A stretch of DNA of 5,370 nt from Candidatus Coatesbacteria bacterium RBG_13_66_14 (lineage in GTDB: Bacteria; RBG-13-66-14), in NCBI GenBank assembly GCA_001774505.1, contig MFAF01000122.1:3531-8900 (forward strand), in the 5' to 3' direction. The notes under the pieces were generated by a model that was not told where the DNA came from, did no database searches, and worked only from the letters and a program-made list of their open reading frames with translations. This document shows, in pieces, positions 1-5,370 of this stretch. The stretch's first letter is position 1. Each line of letters begins with the position of its first letter. The translations under genes and the position numbers were made by a program.

Positions 1-770
1 GCGCCTTCGACGACCCCAACGTCCCCCACCCCGAGGGCTCCGTAAACCCGGCGCGGGATTTAGGGGTTTTCACGCTGGAGCTGGGCGTGGCCGACCTCGG
101 CGCGGTTCAGACCCGTCTGGGGAGCGTGGGCAAGGGGGTGGACCGGGGCGACAGGCGGGCGATCGAACTGGCGGCCGCCGAGCGGGAGGCGCTGGAGCGG
201 CTGGCTACGACGCTCGAGGGCGGCGAACCCGCCTCGTCCGTGGAGCTCACCCCCGCCGAGGTGGAACTCGTCCGCGGTCTGGGCCTCTTAACCCGCAAGC
301 CGATGATCACGCTCCTGAGCGCGGATGCCGATGGGCGAAACCTGTCGGCGGACATCGAGCGATTGACCGGCGAGCCTCTCGTCGTCCACGGGAAGCTGGA
401 GGGCGAGCTGGCCGGCCTGGAGCCGGAAGAGGCCGGGGTGATGCGGCGGGAGTTCGGCCTACCCGAAGACTGCGTTCGGCGTGTGGTCGGGGCCTGCTAC
501 GACTCCCTGGGCCTTTTGAGCTTCTTCACCACCAACGACAAGGAAACGCGGGCCTGGACACTCCCGCGCGGGGGTAAGGCCCTGGAGGCGGCGGCCTGCG
601 TTCACTCGGACATTGCCCGCGGCTTCATCCGCGCCGAGGTGGCCCACTTCGAGGATCTAAGAGGGCACGGCTCCTTCGCCGAACTGAAGAAAAAGGGCCT
701 CTACCACACCGAGGGCCGGGATTACATCGTCCGGGACGGCGACGTCATCCTCTTCCGTTTTTCCATATAG
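1..770 (+). CDS. ychF: YchF/OLA1-family P-loop NTPase, 5'-truncated by the window edge
   Basis: YchF is a universally conserved Obg-related P-loop ATPase/GTPase that associates with ribosomes and is linked to stress responses. The frame is open from base 3 to the TAG at 768-770, giving 255 residues. A family member has about 360, so roughly the first 105, with the P-loop, switch regions and G3 motif, lie outside the window. The first visible residues (AFDDPNVPHPEGSVNP) match the stretch just after G3 in E. coli YchF. A helical insert follows, then the C-terminal TGS domain from about base 516, with KETRAWTLP, an IHTD-like VHSDIARGFIRAEV stretch, and the family ending EGRDYIVRDGDVILFRFSI. The GTG at 87 is internal, because homology continues upstream of it. 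The G4 position, normally NxxE (NVNE in E. coli), reads S-A-D-A at 318-329. A rubrerythrin-like gene follows 36 bp downstream on the same strand with no terminator between. Identity is secure; the altered G4 is discussed under findings. Confidence 0.96.
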   Translation, partial: AFDDPNVPHPEGSVNPARDLGVFTLELGVADLGAVQTRLGSVGKGVDRGDRRAIELAAAEREALERLATTLEGGEPASSVELTPAEVELVRGLGLLTRKPMITLLSADADGRNLSADIERLTGEPLVVHGKLEGELAGLEPEEAGVMRREFGLPEDCVRRVVGACYDSLGLLSFFTTNDKETRAWTLPRGGKALEAAACVHSDIARGFIRAEVAHFEDLRGHGSFAELKKKGLYHTEGRDYIVRDGDVILFRFSI

Positions 771-795
771 ACGACGAGAATCAACGACCCAGCGC

Positions 796-801
796 AGGAG
801 G
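796..801 (+). promoter_or_regulatory. Shine-Dalgarno site supporting a TTG start
   Basis: A perfect AGGAGG is followed by the five-base spacer CACCC and then TTG at 807-809. The next in-frame ATG falls inside the ferritin-like fold (Met38), past the first predicted iron ligand. The ribosome binding site therefore fixes the rare TTG as the start. Confidence 0.85.
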
Positions 802-806
802 CACCC

Positions 807-1316
807 TTGAGCAAAACCGTGGCACAGGTGCTCGCCCAGGCCATCGAGGCCGAAATCACCGGCTTCACCACCTACCTGGAGTTCGCCCGTCAGACCAGGG
901 ACGAGACCGGCAAGAACATGTTCATCACCCTGGCCCGGGAGGAGGTGGACCACTACGAGATCCTGCGGCGGCAGTTCAACGACGCCTTCGCCGGGAAGCC
1001 CATCGAGCCCGGGGAAATTTCGCGGACGGAGATCGCGGAGCTTGTGCCCAAGCTCGATTCGGTGGCGAAGAGGACCGCCGGAGCAGAGGGCGCCAACGAG
1101 CTCCACGCCCTCAAGACGGCCATAGACCTGGAGCGGGCCGCCATAGATTACTACACCGAGTGGTCGGCGAAGGCCGACGACGCCACCGTCCGCGAGACGT
1201 TCAAGAACCTCGCCCAGATGGAGGAGGGCCACTTCGAGCTGCTTCGGTCCCAGTTCGATTACATCAACAACACCGGCCACTGGTTCGGCATCAACCAGTG
1301 GACGATGGAGGATTGA
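807..1316 (+). CDS. Rubrerythrin-family ferritin-like diiron protein
   Basis: This 169-residue protein is a four-helix-bundle diiron protein of the rubrerythrin/COG1633 type. Such proteins usually act in the cytoplasm in peroxide or oxygen detoxification or iron handling in anaerobes. Likely metal ligands are Glu16 in helix A, Glu46 and His49 in the EExxH of helix B (AREEVDHYEIL), Glu109 in helix C (AIDLERAAIDYY), and Glu139 and His142 in the second ExxH (MEEGHFELL) of helix D. The C-terminal rubredoxin-like Cys4 domain of classical rubrerythrin is absent: the protein has no cysteine and ends in an aromatic tail (GHWFGINQWTMED) of a kind seen in the stand-alone family. Electrons would therefore come from a separate carrier, or the protein has another role. 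The start is TTG behind a consensus ribosome binding site. It lies 36 bp after ychF, so co-transcription is plausible. The family is secure; the exact substrate is not known. Confidence 0.93.
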   Translation: MSKTVAQVLAQAIEAEITGFTTYLEFARQTRDETGKNMFITLAREEVDHYEILRRQFNDAFAGKPIEPGEISRTEIAELVPKLDSVAKRTAGAEGANELHALKTAIDLERAAIDYYTEWSAKADDATVRETFKNLAQMEEGHFELLRSQFDYINNTGHWFGINQWTMED

Positions 1317-1337
1317 CCGTTTGCGGGTTTATTTTAA

Positions 1338-1360
1338 AAAGGCGGGCCGGGCCCGCCTTT
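1338..1360. terminator. Bidirectional intrinsic terminator between convergent genes
   Basis: The sequence forms a perfect 10-bp stem, AAAGGCGGGC paired with GCCCGCCTTT, around a three-base CGG loop. It sits between the stop of the rubrerythrin-like gene (1316) and the stop of the convergent prenyltransferase gene (1371). On the plus strand the stem runs into TTTCGTTT. On the minus strand it continues as TTTTTAAAAT, the better U-tract. It can therefore end transcription in both directions, probably more strongly for the minus-strand operon. Confidence 0.88.
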
Positions 1361-1370
1361 CGTTTAACGA

Positions 1371-2267
1371 CTACGGCTTGAAATGGATGACCAGCACCAC
1401 CGCCGCGGCCCACAACAAAACGTCCACTAAAAGCGAGAAATCCTTGGAGAGGATGGCCGAGGGGTTGCCGCCCAGCCGCCTCTGCTCCACGTCGTAGAGG
1501 TAACGGAAGACGCCGTAGAGGACGAAGGGGACGGTGTACACCAGCCCCTCGGTCCCGAACCGCTCCACGGTCGAGGGCCAGAGGGTGTAGAGGCTGTAGG
1601 CCACCACGGTGGCGGTGGTGACCACGGCGGACATCTGGTCCAAGAGGCGCGTGGAATACTCGCTCAGGGTCTTGCGGTGGCTCTCCGCACCCTCGGCCAG
1701 GGAATTGAGCTCGGCCCGGCGCTTCTCCAGGGCCAGGAAGAGCGCCAGGAAGAGCGTCACCGCCAGGAACCAGGGGGAGGACTTCAGTCCCGGCGAGAAG
1801 TCCACCAGCGCCTCCACGCCGCCGATGGCCCGCAGCACGAAGCCGAAGGCGACCAACAGGACGTCGAGGATGACCACCTTCTTGGCCCAGAAGCTGTAAA
1901 CGAGGTTCAGGCCCAGGTAGATGGCGCCGACGATGAGGAAGCCCGGCGTAACCGTCCAGGCCGCCAGAAGCCCGCCGACGGCCAAAACAAGGGACCAGGA
2001 GTAGGCCAGCGGCCGGGACACAAGTCCCGAGGCGACCGGCCGGTTTTTCTTGTGAGGGTGCGAGCGGTCGCGCTCGGCGTCCACGGCGTCGTTGAGGGCG
2101 TAGACCGCCCCCGAGAGGAGGCAGAAGATGCCGAAGGCCGCCAGGGAGCGCAGGAGCGCCGCCGGGTTGGCGTAAAGCTGCGCGAACACGACGCCGGCGA
2201 AGACGACGACGTTCTTCAGCCACTGCTTGGGCCGCATCAACCGGATTAAACCGAAAATTTTCTGCAT
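1371..2267 (-). CDS. UbiA-family decaprenyl-phosphate phosphoribosyltransferase (DPPR synthase-like)
   Basis: This 298-residue integral membrane protein is of the UbiA prenyltransferase superfamily. It most resembles Mycobacterium Rv3806c, which transfers 5-phosphoribose from PRPP to decaprenyl phosphate, the first step towards decaprenyl-phosphoryl-arabinose. The diagnostic Asp-rich motif is N59-D60-x-x-D63-x-x-x-D67, followed by the subfamily signature RSHPHKKNRPVASG at 68-81. The second motif region is YSFWAKKVVILDVLL (124-138), then FGFVLRAIGG. A cytoplasmic KRRAEL (182-187) and a late NPSAILSKDFSLLVD are also typical. Eight or nine hydrophobic spans are visible, as expected. ATG is preceded by GAAGGA, inside a small hairpin. 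The gene lies 42 bp after argS on the same strand and ends at the shared terminator, so it is probably last in the operon. The partner epimerase genes (dprE1/dprE2) are not in the window, so the final sugar product is unknown. A different polyprenyl acceptor or chain length is possible. Confidence 0.88.
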   Translation of the reverse strand: MQKIFGLIRLMRPKQWLKNVVVFAGVVFAQLYANPAALLRSLAAFGIFCLLSGAVYALNDAVDAERDRSHPHKKNRPVASGLVSRPLAYSWSLVLAVGGLLAAWTVTPGFLIVGAIYLGLNLVYSFWAKKVVILDVLLVAFGFVLRAIGGVEALVDFSPGLKSSPWFLAVTLFLALFLALEKRRAELNSLAEGAESHRKTLSEYSTRLLDQMSAVVTTATVVAYSLYTLWPSTVERFGTEGLVYTVPFVLYGVFRYLYDVEQRRLGGNPSAILSKDFSLLVDVLLWAAAVVLVIHFKP

Positions 2268-2268
2268 A

Positions 2269-2283
2269 GGTTCCTTCGGAACC
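2269..2283 (-). promoter_or_regulatory. Hairpin overlapping the ribosome binding site of the DPPR synthase-like gene
   Basis: Read on the minus strand this is GGTTCC-GAA-GGAACC, a perfect 6-bp inverted repeat with a three-base loop, ending two bases before the ATG at 2267. The likely Shine-Dalgarno GAAGGA forms the loop and the start of the 3' arm, so the structure could partly hide the ribosome binding site. The repeat is seen directly; a regulatory role is inference. Confidence 0.45.
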
Positions 2284-2309
2284 AGTATAAACCAGTCAGT
2301 GGACCGCCG

Positions 2310-4133
2310 CTACATGGACTCGGGCGCGGAGATACCCAGCAGACCGAGCCCGTGGGCTAGGACTTTCCGCAACGCCCGCGAGAGCGCCAGCCGCGCCAGC
2401 GCCGTCCCCCGGTCCTCCACCAGCACCTTGACCTTCTTGTAGTACGGGTGGAAGAGGCCGGCCAGGCTGTGCAGGTAGGCGGTCACGCGCTGGGGGGCGT
2501 AGCTCGCCGCGGCGCCCGCGACGACGCCGGGGTAATAGACTATCTGCCGCAGAAGCTCGCGCTGGCGCTCCCCCGCGTCGTCGTCGGTGAAGAGGGGCGT
2601 CAAATCAACTTTTGCGAGTGAATCGTCGCCCAGCTCATCCTCGCGAAAACCCTCCTCACGGGCCACGGCGAAGATGCTCGCTATGCGCGCGTGGGCGTAC
2701 TGGATGTAGTACGCCGGGTTCTCCGACGACTGCTGGACGGCCAGGTCCAGATCAAAATCCAGGTGCGCCTCGGGCGAGCGCTCGAGGAACATGTACCGCG
2801 CCACGTCCACACCGACCTCGTCCAGAAGCTCGTCCAGGGTGACGATGTTCCCCTGGCGCTTGCTCATGGAGACGATTTCTCCGCCGCGCTTGAGCGTCAC
2901 CCAGCCGGAAATGAGCACTTCCAGCTTGTCCGGCGGGATGCCGGCGGCCTGGAGGCCGGCCTTGGTGGGGAGGATGTGGCCGTGGTGGTCCGGCCCCCAG
3001 ATGTCTATCATCAGCTTGGCGTCTTCGTCCCCGCCGAGGCGCTCCCACTTGTCCAGGTGGTAGGCGATGTCGGTGAGGAGGTAGGTCGGCTTACCGTTGG
3101 AGCGGACGATGACGCGGTCCTTCTCGTCGCCGTAGTCGGTTGTTTTAAGCCAAACCGCGCCCTCATCATTAGAGGTTCCTCTACGTTCTAAGAGCAGTGA
3201 GTAGGTTTTTATAATTGAACCGACACAATTTTTTAGCTCTATTTCTGATGGTAGAATCCATTTTCTTATCACCGGCTTAAGATCGCTCTCGTATAGTGAA
3301 TGCTCAAAGAAATACGAACGTATATTTGTGTTAAAGCGCGATATTGTTTTTGTTTGCAGAAAATGTTGCGAACTAACAATATAGCTTATAAGCTCAAGCA
3401 ACATATCTTCATCTAACAGAATTTTGCCTACTTCTAATACACCTAGCGCTTCACGCGCTATATCTTTTTCAATTTGAATTGAAATTTCTTCTACTGTCTT
3501 TTCGTGATATTCCCCACTATTAGCCCATTCTCTTATACTATCATTTATTATCCAGCCAATCCGCTGTAAATGGTTAAGATTTTCTCTAATAACGCTTTTA
3601 CTGAACTCAATAACCTGACTTCCCGCGTCGTTGACGTAGAACTCCTCGGTGACCTCGTGCCCCACGGCGCGGAGGATTTCTGCCAAGGCGCTGCCCAGGG
3701 CGGCGGCGCGGCCGTTCACCACCAACAGCGGCCCCGTCGGGTTGGCGCTCACGTACTCCAGATTGATTTTTAGCGGCTTCTCGGCGGTCCAGCGGAACGG
3801 CTCCTCTTCCATGAGGATGGATTTGACCGGCCCGGCCTGCGCCCCGGCGGAGAGGTGGAAGTTCAGGAAACCCGGACCGGCGACCTCGACGCGCTCGACC
3901 AGGTTCCCCAGCACCTTCCCAAGCTCGACGGCCAGCGCCTCGCCGATCTGGCGCGGGTTTTTCTTCAACGGACCCGCGAGCTGCAGCGCCAGGTTACAGG
4001 CGAAGTGCCCGAATTTCGGTTCCGCCGAGGGCGAGAGGTCGAAGGCGGGCGGGCCATCCGGGAGGTCGAAGAGCCTCCCGGCCGTTTGACCGATCATCGC
4101 CGACAGGCTTATCTGTAAATTATCTAAAGGCAT
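2310..4133 (-). CDS. argS: Arginyl-tRNA synthetase with variant HIGH motif and AT-rich central segment
   Basis: ArgRS is a cytoplasmic class I synthetase that charges tRNA(Arg) with arginine using ATP. At 607 residues it is somewhat longer than the usual 550-590. Visible in order are: the N-terminal tRNA-recognition domain (about 1-100, with KFGHFACNLALQLA); catalytic-core motifs VSANPTGP (128-135) and EFYVNDAG (164-171); the arginine-site region TDIAYHLDK (354-362); IWGPDHHGHI (378-387); the KMSKS-type loop SMSKRQGN (422-429); and the DALR anticodon-binding domain (about 470-607, beginning ENPAYYIQYAHARIASI). Two oddities stand out. The HIGH tetrapeptide, usually HVGH after PTGPL, reads L137-V-V-N140. 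Residues about 172-331 are encoded by AT-rich DNA and match the family only loosely, although FFEHSLYES (275-283) still fits. The ATG start lies 4 bp after the rlmH stop without a strong Shine-Dalgarno, suggesting translational coupling. Identity is certain; full activity is not. Confidence 0.95.
   Translation of the reverse strand: MPLDNLQISLSAMIGQTAGRLFDLPDGPPAFDLSPSAEPKFGHFACNLALQLAGPLKKNPRQIGEALAVELGKVLGNLVERVEVAGPGFLNFHLSAGAQAGPVKSILMEEEPFRWTAEKPLKINLEYVSANPTGPLLVVNGRAAALGSALAEILRAVGHEVTEEFYVNDAGSQVIEFSKSVIRENLNHLQRIGWIINDSIREWANSGEYHEKTVEEISIQIEKDIAREALGVLEVGKILLDEDMLLELISYIVSSQHFLQTKTISRFNTNIRSYFFEHSLYESDLKPVIRKWILPSEIELKNCVGSIIKTYSLLLERRGTSNDEGAVWLKTTDYGDEKDRVIVRSNGKPTYLLTDIAYHLDKWERLGGDEDAKLMIDIWGPDHHGHILPTKAGLQAAGIPPDKLEVLISGWVTLKRGGEIVSMSKRQGNIVTLDELLDEVGVDVARYMFLERSPEAHLDFDLDLAVQQSSENPAYYIQYAHARIASIFAVAREEGFREDELGDDSLAKVDLTPLFTDDDAGERQRELLRQIVYYPGVVAGAAASYAPQRVTAYLHSLAGLFHPYYKKVKVLVEDRGTALARLALSRALRKVLAHGLGLLGISAPESM
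3150..3620 (-). other. AT-rich, divergent segment inside argS (possible intragenic mosaic)
   Basis: GC content drops to about 34% (144 of 420 bases in 3181-3600), against 63% in 3061-3120 and a similar or higher value beyond 3660. Codon use changes too: ATA occurs about ten times and AGA four times for residues about 172-325, along with many TTA, AAA and GAA, all unlike the GC-ending codons around it. No stop codon occurs in the argS frame, which would be very unlikely in non-coding DNA of this composition, so the segment is translated. It covers the stretch between the VNDAG motif and the GAVWLKTTDYGDEKDR motif. Its length is comparable to the family's, with an apparent excess of about 20 residues between SLYES and GAVW. 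No terminal repeats, inverted repeats, intein junctions or transposase are seen. Recombination with a low-GC donor, or local relaxation of constraint with AT drift, would both fit. Confidence 0.85.
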
Positions 4134-4137
4134 ATAG

Positions 4138-4605
4138 TTATTTGTGGTACGGGTGTCCTGTGATGATGGTGAAGGCGCGGTAGAGGCCCTCGACGACGAC
4201 CAGGCGCGCCAGCTCGTGGGGTAGCGTCCAGGGGCCGAGGGAGAGGACCAGGTCCACCTTCATCAGGTCGAGACCGGCGGCGCCGCCGAGGATGACGTCC
4301 AGCCCCGGCTTCGTCCGCCGCGCCTCGTCGAGCCATTTCCCGAATTGCTCGCTGGTGAGCTGCCGACCGTTCGGATCCACCTGGACGGAGGCGAACCCCC
4401 CCGCGCGCTTGGCGGCCAGGGCCACGGCGGCCCGCCGACGGGCCCACTCCATTCCGCCCTTCTCCCCCTCCTTCAGGGGAGCCTCGCGCACCTGGACCAG
4501 ATGAAAATTGCAGAAGCGGTTCAGGCGCTCGATGTAGAAATTGAGCCCCTCCCGGACGAAATCGCGCCGCGTCGGGGTAACGGTGAGCAGCCGGACGGTG
4601 AACAT
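4138..4605 (-). CDS. rlmH: 23S rRNA (pseudouridine-1915 N3)-methyltransferase RlmH
   Basis: RlmH is a SPOUT-class methyltransferase that adds a methyl group from S-adenosylmethionine to pseudouridine 1915 in helix 69 of 23S rRNA, acting on assembled 70S ribosomes. The protein has 155 residues, the same length as E. coli RlmH. The trefoil-knot SAM site shows as VILGGAAGL (104-112), LSLGPWTLPHELAR (121-134), EGLYRAF (139-145) and the C-terminal GHPYHK (150-155), the family's hallmark ending. The N-terminal half, with VTPTRRDFVREGLNFYIERL and LKEGEKGGMEWARR, is more diverged but collinear. The ATG follows the rsfS stop directly (TAAATG), and the stop lies 4 bp before argS. This places it in the middle of a tightly packed translation operon. 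No strong Shine-Dalgarno is seen, so coupling to rsfS translation is likely. Confidence 0.95.
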   Translation of the reverse strand: MFTVRLLTVTPTRRDFVREGLNFYIERLNRFCNFHLVQVREAPLKEGEKGGMEWARRRAAVALAAKRAGGFASVQVDPNGRQLTSEQFGKWLDEARRTKPGLDVILGGAAGLDLMKVDLVLSLGPWTLPHELARLVVVEGLYRAFTIITGHPYHK

Positions 4606-4974
4606 TTAAAGTCCCAGCTCCAACGCCGGCGCGTCGCCCCAGAGCCGCTCGAGGTCGTAGTACCGCCGCACCGGGCGACGGAAGATGTGCACCACCACGT
4701 CGAAGTAGTCCAACAGGACCCAGTTCCAGGTTTCGAGCCCCTCGCGGTGGAGCGGCTTGGCGCCGCGCGGGGCGAGGTCGCGCTCGATTCGCTCGCACAG
4801 AGCCCGGACGTGGTTCTCGGTGACGCCCGAGGCGATGACGAAGTAGTCGCTCATCGCCGCGATGCCCCGAAGGTCGAGGGCGACGACCTCCTCGGCCTTC
4901 CCCTCATCGAGGCAGAGCGCGATGAGACGGGCCAGTTCCTCTCCCTCGGGCGGTGTTTTCCGGGTGGTGGTCAT
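4606..4974 (-). CDS. rsfS: Ribosomal silencing factor RsfS
   Basis: RsfS (formerly YbeB/Iojap) binds ribosomal protein uL14 on the free 50S subunit and blocks joining with 30S, lowering translation in starvation or stationary phase. The 122-residue protein has the family core: DYFVIASGVTENHVRAL (43-59), the EG of HREGLETWNW (77-85), VLLDYFDVVVHIF (86-98) and RRYYDLERLWGDAP (103-116). The usual DYGD appears as DYFD, a minor change. The ATG at 4974 is chosen because it overlaps the yqeK stop as ATGA and gives a family-sized protein. The frame is open further upstream, but that part reads as low-complexity Arg/Ala sequence lying within yqeK. It abuts rlmH, a frequent neighbour in other bacteria. 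Confidence 0.95.
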   Translation of the reverse strand: MTTTRKTPPEGEELARLIALCLDEGKAEEVVALDLRGIAAMSDYFVIASGVTENHVRALCERIERDLAPRGAKPLHREGLETWNWVLLDYFDVVVHIFRRPVRRYYDLERLWGDAPALELGL

Positions 4975-5370
4975 TGTAAAGCCCGTTCCAGGGTCGCAAT
5001 TTGGGCCAGGGCGTGCGGATGCACCTCGAGCCCCAGGCCGGCGACGAAACCGGTGGTGCTCTTCAGGCGCTTCACGAGGGCGGCGACGGGGTCGCGCCCG
5101 GCGGTTTCCCGCAGCTCTTCGACTCCCTCGTGCGCGCGGCCCGGCTCGACGGCGTCGGCCAGCATCAACGAGCACAGAAGCGGCGTCGGCGACGGGTGGC
5201 CGATGGTGTGGTATCGGACGGCGAAGAGGACGCCCGCGTCACGTAACCCCCCGTCGTGGGCGAACTGGGCCGCCAGGGCGGCATGGGCGAGCTTCCGGGG
5301 GTAGCGCGCCTCTATCTCATCCAGGGGGAAATCGGGCGTGGGGCCGAAGCCGTCGCGGTGAGAATCGTGC
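4971..5370 (-). CDS. yqeK: YqeK-like HD-domain hydrolase (probable Ap4A hydrolase), 5'-truncated
   Basis: YqeK proteins are HD-superfamily phosphohydrolases that cleave diadenosine tetraphosphate symmetrically to two ADP. The frame is open from the right edge to the TGA at 4973-4971, giving 132 visible residues. The first two, His-Asp at 5369-5364, probably are the HD metal-binding dyad itself, so about 60 N-terminal residues are missing. Further family marks are RKLAHAALAAQFAHD (25-39), AVRYHTIGHP (50-59) and LADAVEPGR (70-78), the counterpart of the usual LADYIEPGR. The C-terminal helices with VKRLKSTTGFVA and LEVHPHALAQIATLERALQ are also family-like. Its stop overlaps the rsfS start by four bases (ATGA). 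A yqeK-rsfS pairing, often preceded by nadD, is well known in bacteria, so nadD may lie just outside the window. The true start cannot be seen. Confidence 0.9.
   Translation of the reverse strand, partial: HDSHRDGFGPTPDFPLDEIEARYPRKLAHAALAAQFAHDGGLRDAGVLFAVRYHTIGHPSPTPLLCSLMLADAVEPGRAHEGVEELRETAGRDPVAALVKRLKSTTGFVAGLGLEVHPHALAQIATLERALQ

Noticed and set aside
87..89. GTG as the start of the first gene
   Set aside because: YchF homology continues in frame to the left edge (FDDPNVPHPEGSVNP), so this codon is internal and the gene is truncated by the window.
657..1280. Minus-strand open frame of 207 codons opposite ychF and the rubrerythrin-like gene
   Set aside because: It is antisense to two well-identified genes and to the ribosome binding site between them, and shows no family motif.
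1291..2223. Minus-strand open frame of 310 codons overlapping the prenyltransferase gene
   Set aside because: It is an alternative frame of the DPPR synthase-like gene, runs across the terminator, and translates to Arg/Gly/Pro-rich sequence without recognisable motifs.
2284..2289. TATACT on the minus strand as a -10 promoter box for the prenyltransferase gene
   Set aside because: No acceptable -35 hexamer lies 16-18 bases upstream, and the short 42-bp gap to argS fits co-transcription better.
3150..3620. Intein, insertion sequence or intron within argS
   Set aside because: There are no intein splice-junction residues, no transposase, no terminal repeats and no target duplication. Parts of the segment (FFEHSLYES) still align with ArgRS, so it replaces rather than interrupts the gene.
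4975..5175. N-terminal extension of rsfS to 5175
   Set aside because: The extra 67 residues are low-complexity Arg/Ala sequence lying over yqeK coding DNA. The ATG at 4974 gives a normal-length RsfS and a classical ATGA overlap.
4345..5304. Long plus-strand open frame of 319 codons opposite rlmH, rsfS and yqeK
   Set aside because: It lies antisense to three genes with clear family motifs. Its translation is low-complexity and rich in Arg, Gly and Pro, as expected for a shadow frame in GC-rich DNA.
1..5370. tRNA, rRNA, riboswitch, CRISPR array or mobile element
   Set aside because: Coding genes cover nearly the whole window and the largest gap is about 55 bp. No cloverleaf, repeat-spacer pattern, transposase or recombinase motif was found by eye.

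Overview
This window is GC-rich bacterial chromosomal DNA carrying conserved housekeeping genes. There is no phage, plasmid, transposon, CRISPR or RNA-gene signal. Most genes look well above 60% GC by eye, with GC-ending codons. The lineage cannot be named from the sequence. A rubrerythrin-family diiron protein suggests an anaerobic or microaerophilic lifestyle. A decaprenyl-phosphate phosphoribosyltransferase-type enzyme suggests that polyprenyl-linked pentofuranose is made.

Layout. The plus-strand block (1-1316) holds the 3' two thirds of ychF, cut by the left edge, then a rubrerythrin-like gene with a TTG start behind a perfect AGGAGG. A strong hairpin at 1338-1360 lies between the convergent blocks and probably ends transcription from both sides. 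The minus-strand block, read from right to left, is yqeK (cut by the right edge), rsfS, rlmH, argS and a UbiA-family DPPR synthase. Junctions are tight: a 4-bp ATGA overlap between yqeK and rsfS, abutting stop and start between rsfS and rlmH, 4 bp between rlmH and argS, and 42 bp between argS and the UbiA-family gene. This looks like one transcription unit centred on ribosome maturation (RsfS, RlmH) and tRNA charging (ArgRS), with the membrane prenyltransferase at its end.

The unusual part is argS. About 450-480 bp in its middle falls to about 34% GC (144 of 420 bases counted in 3181-3600) and uses ATA, AGA and TTA codons. The reading frame stays open and recognisable ArgRS sequence continues on both sides. 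Separately, in the GC-rich part of the same gene, the class I HIGH signature reads L-V-V-N, while the KMSKS-type loop is intact. YchF also departs from its family: the NxxE nucleotide-specificity motif reads S-A-D-A. These are the observations most worth following. No wholly new multi-gene system is evident.
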